Below are positions 52,182 to 64,000 of a stretch of 64,000 nucleotides of DNA, one piece after another. The first letter of the stretch is position 1, and each line of letters starts with the position of its first letter. The DNA is from Dirofilaria immitis. Taxonomy: Eukaryota; Nematoda; Chromadorea; Rhabditida; Onchocercidae. The DNA lies in NCBI GenBank assembly GCA_024305405.1, contig JAKNDB010000079.1, positions 2,408,501-2,472,500 of the forward strand, given 5' to 3'. Below the pieces are notes generated by a model, which was given only the letters and a program-made list of their open reading frames with translations, did no database searches and was not told the DNA's origin. Position numbers and translations under genes: made by a program.

Positions 52182-55100
52182 TTAAAATAGAGTCCATTCA
52201 CACAGTTCAGTTAAACGTGTGAGATCATGTTGTCGAGCTACTTTCTCGATCGTTTCCAGGTTGAAACGAAGTTCATCAGATGATATAACGTTTTCCTCAA
52301 CACCGCAACAATCGCAAAAAGAGACATATTATGTCTTCGAATCTGAAAATGATTTAATTATACAAATGACTTGCTCAGTCATAGGGCACTGCTTTTTTGA
52401 TGAGAGACATATTTCTCAAGTCAATTCTATCAGATATAAAATAAAAACTTACAGCTCCGCAGCGAGTACACTTGAAATCTTGTATTGCATAAGCGATCAA
52501 AAGCTGATTCACTCTTTCTATTAGAAGCTGTTCAATGACGGATGGTTGAAAATATTTTCCACAACTTGGACAAACCCATGCTTCTGATTGACATATATCC
52601 AAATCATTTGATTGGCAGCATATCGAACAAAATAATTGTGTCAAAATACAGCAAACATTTAACGTTTGCCATGTATCTCCATTTGATACATCATCCACAT
52701 CCAACATACGGAGAAGTTGATAACGTAGCTGAATATTTTAGTTTTTGAATCATAATATTAATATTGGAATTAAATCCATTTAGTGAGTAAAAATAGAATT
52801 CGCAAAGACAATTTTACACATACCTATTATCAAGCTCAGTAAGTTTAACCTCCAAATTACTCAAATGGATTTAAACCAATAAAGAACAGTAATTCAGCAA
52901 CTTCGTTTTTAAAACGAAATCCACATCTAAGAGTACTTTTGCAATTGATTCATAGACGGCGTGGTCGAGTCCAATGAAATGCGATATGCCTTTCACCACC
53001 AAAATAATTGAATTTCGTAAATCAGTGTTTTCCCGGATGGCAGCATTTGATGATAAATTATTAAGAAAATCAAACATTTGTTCTGTAACCTCATTCCTTA
53101 CGAGATTTAGACGATACTGCTGCTGTTCTTCCACATTCTTCTAAAATCGAAAATTTGAGAAAAACAGCAATCAATTTTTGAATAATACAAATTCAAAACT
53201 TAATTAGAGCATAAAAACTGATGAAGAGAACTATTGAAATTCGTTGCAAAATAGAATTAAGTGTATACATCATATATTAGAACAGTCTTTGAGTCTTCTT
53301 ATTCAGAAAAAATCGATCGATTTCAGGATATAGTGTGCTGAAGCCAATAAGAACTTACAGTTGATCTTACATTCCGAGCTACTAAGACAAGATATCCGAT
53401 TAATGTCTGCTTGAATAAATTTCGATAATTCTCTTCTTCAATGAAGTTAGATGTGCCAAGTTTCATAGTGACTTCGTTGCTCTCTTCTTTCTCACCCAAA
53501 AGAATTCCAATGTTGTCATTCTAAAGATAAGAAAGAATAATTTAATCAAAAAACAAGAAATCAGAATTGAAAAATTTTGGAAGACGAAAGAAATTGGAGT
53601 AAATTAAAGTAAGACATGATTTAAATAAAAACTATTCCGAAAATCAAAATGATTTATCTCATTGTGGAACAAATATACTTAAATGTTTTGTCCTGAAAAT
53701 TTCGTTCGGGAAAAATTTGATTTATAAGAGTCATTCGAAAATTAAAAAATCAAAATCAAAACAGCAAAATCAAAAAATATGTCACGCATTACAAATAAAA
53801 TATTTAAGATAAAATTATGTGCAATTCAATCCAATAAAGAAGTAAAATTCTGAAAATTAGGAGAAATTTACAGCGTCAACCCACAACAATACGTCCCAAT
53901 ATTTGATTGCTTTGACATTTAATGATGCAAAGATCGCATGCTCTTCAAGTGATAGACATAAACTGTTCACAAATGATTGCGCATGTTCTAGTGTCGAACG
54001 TTGCGTGCACATAATAAGTCGTGAACTAGACGCGTAAATAATACGCCCGCCTAAACGATTTATCTGAAAACTTGACGATTGATAGTACTGTTATGAAATT
54101 TCGAAAGATAAGCATGTCTTTCTGTAGTAGTGCCATCATTAAGCTGAGCAAATTCAATTTGCTTCTTGAACGATTATAATTTGACATACACATTACGTAT
54201 CATCAAGTCGACTAAAGATAGTGATTTAAAATAATTAGCGTCTTTCTTCGATGGAGGCCCATTTCAGTTGACCGTTTTCAAAAAAGAAATCAAAAACTAT
54301 ATCAAAGATTTTTTCCATTCTCATTCACAAAGGAATATCTGAACTTACTTCAGCAACCAATAAGAGGATTAGTTTGGTAATTAATATATCAACAACGCGA
54401 ACAATTGCAGGATCATACATCAGCGAATGCTGTGTGCGTAACCAGCTGTAAAGTAAAGGATAATTTCGTTCAGAACTTATTCCTTCAAAAACATTCCAGA
54501 AAAAATGATGCGTCTGAGAAACATAATATCGCTTTGCTTTATACAATATTTAGAAATTTCATAAAAAATTAATGTAATGTCATTCTCTCAACAAAAAGCA
54601 ATGGAGATCACCAACCGATCAAGGCTAATGATTATTTGATCCGCAATTTTGCTACCGTATAAGTGAATATCCTTAATGCATTCATGCAACAATAATCGAA
54701 GGACCTGAATATTAATAATTAAAATTTTTAAAATAAAAAACCATTCAACAAAGCTATAAATAACAAAATTGTCCGACCTTTTAATGAAATACATGTCTGC
54801 AGTTGTAGCATCTGCATACCAAATATGATTTTGTAGCGGGCTTTCGAAAGGAACCGAGAATATTATTCATTTAACTAATTCTAATCTACTAATCCACTGC
54901 ATCACAATCTTGCAAACTACAATTACTGGTATTTAAACTAAGACAAAACTAATTTCTATTTTATCCTTTCATATCACGTCAAAAAAAATTACTTTTAATG
55001 GACCAGCCACTGCTGCTCCTCATCGTATTGGGCAATACTTCGAACATATCCGAGAAGAGCATCTCCCGACAAAACAGCCCCAGTCAAGAATCCAACCGCA

Positions 55101-58100
55101 TCTGCACCACCTTCTGCATCAGCAATACTTGCTGACTGCACAATTGCTGTAACATCAACTGCACCCAATTCTAGCTCGACACAGATATTGGTCTCGAAAC
55201 TTAAAATAAAATGAAATAAATATAATTTCTTAAAAAATATAATTTAATTTCTTTCTTAGAAAGAAATTGAAAATTAATATAAAAGAGTTGGGAATCAAGA
55301 TATCACCACATTTGTCAAGATTATTCAGCCTTTCATCCTGATGCTCCCAATACTATTATTTATTTAGCGATATTAGTAGAAAGGGATAAGTACGGTCAAA
55401 GGCTATTTATCCGAATTGCTTGTATAATCTTGCTAATCATATTTATCAAAAATGATCATTTAGAAATATAGAAAACATAATTTTCATCTGTACGAAATAA
55501 AAAATTATCTACCTAGATTCATTGACCACACAAACTGATTGCTTATTAATAGAAAGTGATGACCAGGTAGCATTTAAACGTGCATCATCCAATTCTTTAC
55601 CACCGAGATCCGGTCGACTAAGCGGTGATGCCCATAGAACGTATCCTTGATTGAGCAGATTTCGCGCAAACAATATATCTGGACCAAATGTTGAAAAATC
55701 TTCTGGTATATTACCAATTGGAACATGTAAATAACGACTCACTTCTACATATTGCTGAAACATTGAATATCTACCGAATTCAAAATTTTATATTGCGCTT
55801 ATACTTCGATTTTCGTAACATTAAAATGTCAATTCCAAAATACACGAACTCAAACTTAACGACTATAGTAGAGCTTAAAAAAATTAGCTACTCCAATTTA
55901 AATAACACATCATGTTAATATTATTTTCCAAAAATTGAAATTTAATTCTCACATGTAAATATAAGAACATATTGAAATAATGTTTGATGATTCGTCTCAT
56001 AATAATACGTTGCCAGTCCAGAACATTGAAAAGACCAGATGGCTCTGAAGCATGAATTCGTACAAGAGGATAACCATCAAGCGCAGGTAATCGTCTGACA
56101 AGCGCCGATAAATGCTGCCTCGATTGTATAGCAATCATTGTCGGATAAGTATTAATTTGATGTAGTCTTCGGATATACTGTAATGCGCTTAGTCTTATTG
56201 TAAAATAACTGATTTTTACAGTCTGAATAATAAATTACAAAAATATCATTACACAATTCATTGAATATTTCAACTCACAATTTAGCACTTTATTGCTCAT
56301 TCCTCTTAAAAATCTATGACTGTGAGATATTTTCCTAATATATTTGTATGAGGTTCGTATTTTTTAATTCATCCTATTATATATTGATGTCCACGAAAAA
56401 TTACAAATTAAATCAAAATGATAATAGGATAGGAAGTATCATACATTTTGCAACTTTTGATTTTACAACGATGTAATTCTTAAAATCTACAATTCATTAT
56501 GATAAAATTCTTTAATAAATAAGAGGAATAATTTCAATGCAACACAAGCTAACAAATAGTACAAGTGGTCTATATGTATGTTTCGTTCCGGAACAATGTA
56601 TCGAACACAACTCTTCAAACTACGTAAGAAAAAAATTAATCCTTAAAAAGTATAAACAAAAATATATATACCATGCTATTTCTAAATATTTTGTGTTCGT
56701 TAAGTATAAATAAGCAAATGCAAATTTACTTTCTGAATTATTCGATCAGCTCTTTCAATAGTAACACATTGATTTATAATAAAATTCATATCAGCCTTGC
56801 GATTTAAAAAGGAAAGGTTAACATCAGACCTAAAATATAAAATTTCATTAAACCTTGCATTAGTAAATCGGCTGTTATTCCAATGAACTATTCAATAATA
56901 GAAGTATGTAACTAACAAATAAAAATTAACTAATAGTTTTTATTTTGCCTCTGTTACTAAAACAAATTATATATTTCAGTGATGGCTTAAAAGTTCTCAG
57001 TTCTCTTTAAAAATACTAGCATATGAAATGATCAGTTCTATTACTTTGAAAAGATCATTTCAAATAAACAATAGTTACAGACTCTTGAAGAGCAGGTAAT
57101 TACTTGCATATTAGAGCAAAAGCACTATTGAAATACTTACAAATTTGCTTTCTCACTGGCATACATATTTGATAAATTCGGCAAGTTTAATTCAGTTTTG
57201 TTTACCACAACGATATGCGCTTCGCTTGTGACCGTGTTGAATAATGCCATAACACATCGGCTGTCTTGATGATGTTCGTAAAAGAACAAAGTACGAATAC
57301 TGTTTTCCGGAAGATATTGCACCGAGAAATCCTAGGTTTTAGTAATATGCATTCCGAACATATATTAAAAAAAAAAAAATTAAAAGCTGATTTACTCCCA
57401 TAAAGTCTTCGGTAAATTGACGATCCTCAAAGAATTTCTATATTTTCAGAATGTGCAAGGTTCAATCATTAGTACCAACCGATTCAAGTTGTTCGAAGTC
57501 ATATGTGGTAGCTGAATTTATTTGCAAACTCGGTTTTAGTCGACAACTACAGCCAAATGTAAGTAACGCTCGGAATAACAGCGGTACCTGTGATTCATAA
57601 ACACCTTCAATTCTCATGGCACATAACTCTTTGTTCAACTGACTGCAAACGTTATAATTTTCATTATTTTTAATAATTTTTTCAAAAATTGAAAAAAATA
57701 AAATTTAACCAACTTCATTTAGTTCTTTTTTTTCAACGTCACTATATTTAAATTTAATTTCCCATTGAACTTTTTAAAGTTCAAACGAGTTATTGTGAAA
57801 AGTTATGTTAAAAATAGTGCAAATTACTTTAAACTTGACTCAAATATCCTTTCATCGATAACATATCGCCTCAAATTAAAAACTGGCTTCAAGCGTGGAA
57901 GAATTCGTTTCACCATCACGCCAGAATTCCTTTTTCTTCACGACTATTCACATAAATGATACGCGGCATTCGTAAATTAATTTTCATCATTTTATCAAGA
58001 ATTATACACCATAATACCAACGTACCTTTGTTTGAAGTTTCTGATATCTACAACAACATGCTAATTTTCTACTAAGCATCTTATAACTATTAATTTTTGA

Positions 58101-61100
58101 TTTCTCATAACTATTAACTGCTGCTTGATTAACACCAAAATTAAACAATCTTATTTTTTTATTTTTTATTTGTTATGATGTATGTTTCTAAACAGAAAGG
58201 AATTTCTGTTCTTCTGATCACATTAACAGATTAACGAAGTAAACAAAAACATGCATATAGGTCAAGCTTTTTTACATAATCATGAAAAATTTTAAATCTA
58301 CAAACCATTTGAATACATAAACTGGAATCTACCTTTGCGAATTTTGCAGTAAATAGTGATAATATTTAACCTTAACAATCTGCCAAACTGTATCTCGCAT
58401 TATTTGTTTACCACGTTCAAGCATTGATGCAATTGGTGTGATTCCATTAGATAAAGCATTTTGCTTTCTGCGATTCTTCTCTCTCTTTCTTTTCGCCATT
58501 TCGCTTTTAAATATCTACAAAATTTCAAAGCTCTAAAGGTTACCATATAAATATTAAAACTGGATTGATAACCTTCTCCATACTATTGTCTAAGTTATAA
58601 TCACAGCTTCGTCCAACACTTCCGCTATCTCCAACTTTTCAAAACAACACGCTTATTAATATCATCATTAAAATCTGGAGAAAACTTTCATCATAAGCTA
58701 ATAAAAATCATCAAGTTTTATATAATCCAAATATAAAAGAAATAAAAGCAGTACCGTAACCATTCATCAACTCCGTGTTCAACAATTGTTTTTTTGTATT
58801 ACCGTCCACTGGTCGGTTTTTGGGTTGGTGTTGAATCTTGTGAATGTTTAACAGTAGTATTTAAAAAATTGCATATGGTTGCTTTCACTGTAGAAGAACC
58901 CTGAAACTAATTAACTAAGTGAATTATTGATAATGAATTCTCCTTTAGTATGGAAATTAAATTATTTTACCTTCTCGAAATTCGGAGAGCTACTAAGAAT
59001 AACATTATCCGATGAGCCACCATCTGCAGTTTTTGAATTGGCAACATTCTCAATATCAGGTGTATAAGTCAGTAAGGCGGTCTTTTTGAAAATTTCATTG
59101 ATTTTTGGTTGTTTATGATCATTTTTTCGTTGTTGTCGCTTGTTTTCCAACCAGTCCGGAAACGGAACGCGGGGAACTGGATTTGGAACATTTTGAAGAG
59201 CAGCTGGAATTGAGATAATTTTCTGGACAGTCGCTCCAAAACGTTCAATATAATATTCCCAATCGATAATCTGCAAATTATATCTGCAAATTTGCTATCC
59301 ATATTTTAAATACTCTAAATCTTGCAATGATCCATCCATTCTAAGATCCACTTTTGCTTAGAACAACAATTCTCGATCGATACTAGCAGGATTTTTTGAT
59401 TTGTGCAAAACATAGTTGCAATAAGATTCTAAAAATTAACAAATTCTGCATAATAATTTAAACTTCAAAAACCAGAATAATGCATTAATCACTAGTCAGT
59501 TAGCTAATTAATCAAAAACTGAATCAAACACCGACATTCCTGATATTTATATTATCTTTGGTAATTGTTGTATCTTTGGTCCATTTTCGAAGATAATGGG
59601 CAGAAATATTTGGTGTCGCTTGGAATATAGCTAAAGGAATAGCTCTCTGTGCGACAGGTGCATCAAGTGGCATCTTTGAAATGATAAAACGGCAAGCAAG
59701 CCCAACATCTTTAACCATATCGTCACCAAGAAACTGAAAATTCCTTCTTTATAGATAATATTGTTAATATAATTTCTTTTTCTAGTCTCTTTTTCCAAGT
59801 AATACAATTAGATGAAGTTTCATCGAAATGGAATAAGGATATGTCTGGGATAAAAGCAAAAATGGTGTATTTTTCTATTTATTTTCAATAAATATTAATG
59901 AACATTACGAAACAACGGATTACTTCTGCAAGACGTTTAGCAGTTGATATAGATGTTGACTTTGTTCACCATAATCATCAAGTTTTTTTGACATACTCCG
60001 ATTTTCAGCAATTAAATCGAACAATTCGTAGTCCGGTAGACTAGCACCCTAATAAATTTGAATAAGAGAAGTGAGATCATAAATTTCACACTAATAAAAA
60101 TAGTTTTGGTATTATACTACATTCATTAATTGCAATCAGTATGATTAATCTAGCATTAAAATATGATATTTAAACAAGTAGCGAAAAGGATAGATAGTAA
60201 GAAAAATAGATTGCATAAAGTTATTAATTTAGAGAAAGTATTTCCACGATGCCGTTGGTAAAGTGGGTACCTTGACCGCATTTTCCTATCAATTTGCTAA
60301 TTCTATCTGGTAGATTTGAATGACGATATTCCTAATTACATTGAAACTACTTACTTTCGAGAATAATACATCTAGCCAATAATTAGCTTCTTTTGCAGCA
60401 TGTTCATATGCTTCGGCATGATTTGTGCCCTTTAGGAATGCTTTGAAAACTGAACTTTGGAAATACTTGATCAGTGCTAATTCGCCACGTCGCTTTACTT
60501 CAAATCCTTTTAGTTCAGCAAGTGAACCATCAAAATTAAAAACCGCATATCTGGAAATTTGAAAACGTTCAGTTTCATTCAGCTAAATGAGGAAGTTTAA
60601 AAATTTATATACCTTTTCTTTAGCCTTTTGCCTTCTTCTCTAGAAGCTGGAAGAATCATCGCCAGATACGGTCCATCAACTTCGAAAAATATGGAATTTT
60701 CGGAAATTATAGAATATGTTCCATCGGCCTCAAGTTGATGAAATTGGTTGTTTGTAAATTTATCATAAATAAGCGCGTTAAGAATTGCACCGGGATATGA
60801 AATAGTTACCTGCAACTTATATATCTTTTCGAACTTCAATTTGTATTTAGAATTCAAGCCATCTGTTTAAAATAAATAAAATAAAAAAATTCAAAAAGCA
60901 TAAGAACTTTAAACCTCTAAAAATCTGCCATAGCAGTAATAATACCGTTTTACGCTTAGAATTGTTTAAAGTGAAAGTGATGTTCTCTGGAAAAGTTCCG
61001 GGAATCAAGCACCATATTCCATCAGTATCAAGTTCCAGTGGTTTGCCAATACAATCCACAAGTTTCCGTGCTTCGGTGATAATATTAGCACCTGTATGAC

Positions 61101-63981
61101 AAACTATACCAGCCATTTCCATTGAAAACCATCGTGCTCCTGAATAACTGATATATTTATTATTTTTCAGGATGCTGCGGGATTTCCTCATTTTCTCAAA
61201 GTATTTGTAATTAAAACCTTTCCGCATGACATATCCGTAAAATGAATTTAAGATACATTTATGTGCAAGCTGCAAACTTTCGTATAGGACAACGCGTGCT
61301 TGGGCTGTTTTTAAAGCATGAATATCATCCTCCGATATTTCATCTAGAACAGCTTTAGCTTTCTGAAATGTGTTTTTCAAGAGAGTAAGAAGTGACATAC
61401 GAATATCTTCGTATTTCATAGTCTAGGCAAGACTGAAAAATATGAAGATGTAAATCAGCTAAATAAGCATAATACTTAAAAATTCAATAAACAATAAAAC
61501 AGTAGTACTAAAAATTTTAACTGTTCTAACAATTAATATGAAGATTTAAAGCTGAATAAGAGTCAAGTTTATACTTGCTTTAAGCATTGATTTGTATTCA
61601 TATCGTCTGTCCCGAAAAGCTTTTACGGTATCCACATAAAAGGCATTTTCTCGTTCACATATCGTCGTATATCGATATTCATTTTTTGTAATATGAGTTT
61701 TACCATATGCACGCTTACAAAAATCTAAATTGGAAAATATGAGCAAGTTTGCAAAAATATGTTTCGCGCTTTGCTGTTATGAGCATCGGTTCTTCTCAAA
61801 AAATAATTTAAGAAAGCTTTAATTGTGCCAGTAGTATCAAAAATATCAAAAATTCAGCGACTAGGATGCAAACAAAATTCTCATTTCTGAAAAAATAAAA
61901 AAATTTCCAAGAAAATTCATAAAAAGTTAAACCTTACCTTTCACCCGTTTCACTTCAATTTGAACCCTTTGGTCATGATCTAAGCTATGGAATGCTTTTG
62001 GTGGCTTTCCAAATGTTTCATTTTCTAGCTGTAGTAGAATACGTTCATATTCGCCTTTTGAGGCAGGCACTGAAAAATCGATCACATGATAGAATGCCCA
62101 ATTTTGTAAAATAATCGATCTGTAAATGTGAAAGACTTGTAATACAATTACAGCTATGAGTAGATTGTAATACTCGTAATTACAGTTACATTATAATCAA
62201 CTTACTAATTTCACCCCGCCATTCCCAACGCATCGCTCTCTGACACTTCGCATCCGGTGTATTATATACACAAGCAATGCAATCTTCATTTGTAACAACT
62301 GCTGATGGCTACAAAAATGTGAAAATCTGGAACCACTCCAATAAATTTCAATTTCCCAAGAATTAAGATCAATATATGTGTACATATCATTCAAGATACT
62401 ATCGACATTGTGTATGCTTAGAGCATTTATCAAGTTAAAACACAAATTTAAACAGAGATTTCAACAGATAATTTGAGAAATATCTAATCATTCAGGTTTA
62501 CATTAATGTTGAAATAGAAAAATGGAAAATTAAAACAATTAAAAGCGAAAAGTGCAAAGATAGAGAAAAACCTGAAGACGATTTGTAAGAATAATATTAG
62601 GATACATTGCACCCACATCCAAATGATAAATTTTTGGAGTTTCGAGGCGTAGAGGTCTTTTAATAAAATCATCAAGCTGTGTTTCAACCTAAAAGCTAGT
62701 ATGTAAAACTTGAAAAAACCTATTCGTTTGCAGTTCAGACATATCGACCAAAATCTTTTACTTACATTAAAAAAATTAAATGTTTAAATGAAAATTTGAA
62801 AAACAAAACTAAAACGCGAAATAAGATGATCATGTAGTACTACAGAAACATTGCCGTGCAGCAATTTTTGAATATCAAATCCGAACTACTCAACATAATT
62901 CTGTGACAGTAAAATATACCAGAAATAGTATTAACTCCAAAATGCTCAGTTAGTATTGAAACACATTAATTTGCTTACCTTATTTACAACACTATCGAAA
63001 TCAACAACTTCATCCATATTAATACTAAGTTCACGGGTTAGTGAATCACTTAGTGCTTCTCTAACATTCTTTTTAAAGCTAAAATTGTAGCCGGTACGAT
63101 TCGAAATCTGCAAAACATATGTTAAATATTTTAAAAACCAAAATTTCTTGAAAATGACGTAAATCGAACTTTTCCGGAATATCGGCACGAAAAACACCAG
63201 ATTCCAAAGCCTCAACATGGCCCCCAACATATGTTTCACTTTCAATCACATGCCCATCATTAGTATATTTTGTTCCATTGTGTAAGGACTTATTAGGGAA
63301 AATGATATTATTCTGGAATGCTTTAACCATCAGAAGTGCTTCACATAATGTACCGGAGCCTTTACGAAGTACCTAAAGAAAAAGTGAATTTTAGAAACAG
63401 ACTTTGACTTTTTGGTCAAATAAATGCTTCAAACTTTTCTGATTCGAAAGAAATGAAGTCTAAGAAAAAACAAAAGGATTAAAACAAACAGTTTTCCCCT
63501 GACATCCTGGACTTTCAAGTAATCGATCAAATCAAAGATAAATATAAGTCTTTAAAATAAACCGAATACTCAGACAAGAAAGCAAAGACTTACATCATCG
63601 GGACCTAATGGTATAATCGTACACAAAGCGAAAATGAATGGATGGACATATTTAATGTATAGATAATAGGTTGCAACTGCATCGGACACTGAATAGTTTG
63701 CTAATGTCTAAATTTCAAAATATTCGCTAAAATTTTTCAAAGAAATAGTGACTGACATATTACATTTTAAACCCAAAAATTTGATTTAATTTTATTTTTC
63801 ATTGGCCGAAGCAAAGAAATTCGAAACTGAAGCATCAAATTAAATCACCTGAGGTTCATCTCTGGCCATTGCACACATCTGTTCAGGATCAAGTTCAACT
63901 GGATCGTACCGAAGCTTAGCTTTCGTACAAGCTTTGAGATTCTGACTTCCCACTGGTAAATAACTATCACGTTTCACCCAC
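52182..63981 (-). CDS. POLE: DNA polymerase epsilon catalytic subunit, 5' partial
   Basis: Leading-strand replicative polymerase. Exons on the minus strand: 63849-63981, 63594-63707, 63170-63372, 62979-63107, 62572-62688, 62206-62308, 61938-62069, 61575-61724, 61218-61362, 60946-61139, 60613-60809, 60355-60550, 59924-60048, 59536-59733, 58971-59270, 58803-58900, 58372-58514, 57828-58047, 57480-57642, 57141-57331, 56730-56829, 55953-56177, 55513-55754, 54993-55199, 54778-54811 (unsure), 54616-54704, 54350-54445, 53872-54063, 53359-53520, 52902-53140, 52824-52859, 52453-52728, 52182-52342; about 1,775 aa. The proofreading Exo III motif is [13 protein letters not shown]. Polymerase motifs: [41 protein letters not shown]. 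The C-terminal Cys motifs are CSICC/CPSC and CTRC/CDCC. Frame breaks lie at 52316-52320, 57931-57935, 58459-58462 and 59961-59963, and near 55016 and 63090. The earlier N-terminus lies outside the window. Confidence 0.95.
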
Positions 63982-64000
63982 CTGGACTATTATACCAATA

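Noticed and set aside
57765..57959. Plus-strand open frame of 64 codons
   Set aside because: It is the shadow of a conserved minus-strand POLE exon ([17 protein letters not shown]).

Overview
This window is eukaryotic, AT-rich and intron-dense. Introns carry the nematode 3' splice consensus (TTTTCAG or TTTTTAG). The gene set and gene structures look most like a parasitic (filarial-type) nematode draft assembly; the species cannot be decided from sequence alone. All names below come from reading translated exons against remembered families, with no database search.

Layout. 1-6215 (+): the 3' part of a CHD7/8 (kismet) chromatin remodeller with two BRK domains and a poly-threonine microsatellite exon. 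8899-10455 (+): a small gene of about 208 aa that I do not recognise. 10456-16040: non-coding, with a hairpin element and a minisatellite. 16041-18716 (-): an intact four-exon plasmanylethanolamine desaturase (PEDS1/TMEM189/Kua). 18717-25914: non-coding, with a cluster of minisatellites and a TIR-bounded element of about 470 bp. 25915-37868 (-): an ARHGAP20-like protein (PH, Ras-associating, RhoGAP, and a long tail of SP..RR repeats). 39606-43091 (-): PRPF4, a U4/U6 snRNP WD40 protein, head-to-head with NOB1 (44481-48148, +). 49478-51504 (+): an RNF126/RNF115-type RING E3. 52182-63981 (-): DNA polymerase epsilon catalytic subunit, from the end of the exonuclease domain to the C-terminal zinc fingers; its 5' end lies beyond the window.

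The genes are housekeeping functions with no operon-like relation. The only tight pairing is the PRPF4/NOB1 divergent promoter region.

The most striking signal is in the reading frames. Nearly every conserved multi-exon gene here is broken by single-base shifts, nearly all at a homopolymer run that is exactly one base too short. I count about 17 such sites, and two genes (PEDS1, RNF126) are intact. This is best explained by uncorrected sequencing undercalls rather than pseudogenes. It explains why open frames here are so fragmented, and it should be fixed before any automatic annotation is trusted. I found no convincing previously undescribed system. The best candidates for follow-up are the unrecognised 208-aa gene, the two inverted-repeat elements and the repeated phospho-motif tail of the RhoGAP protein.
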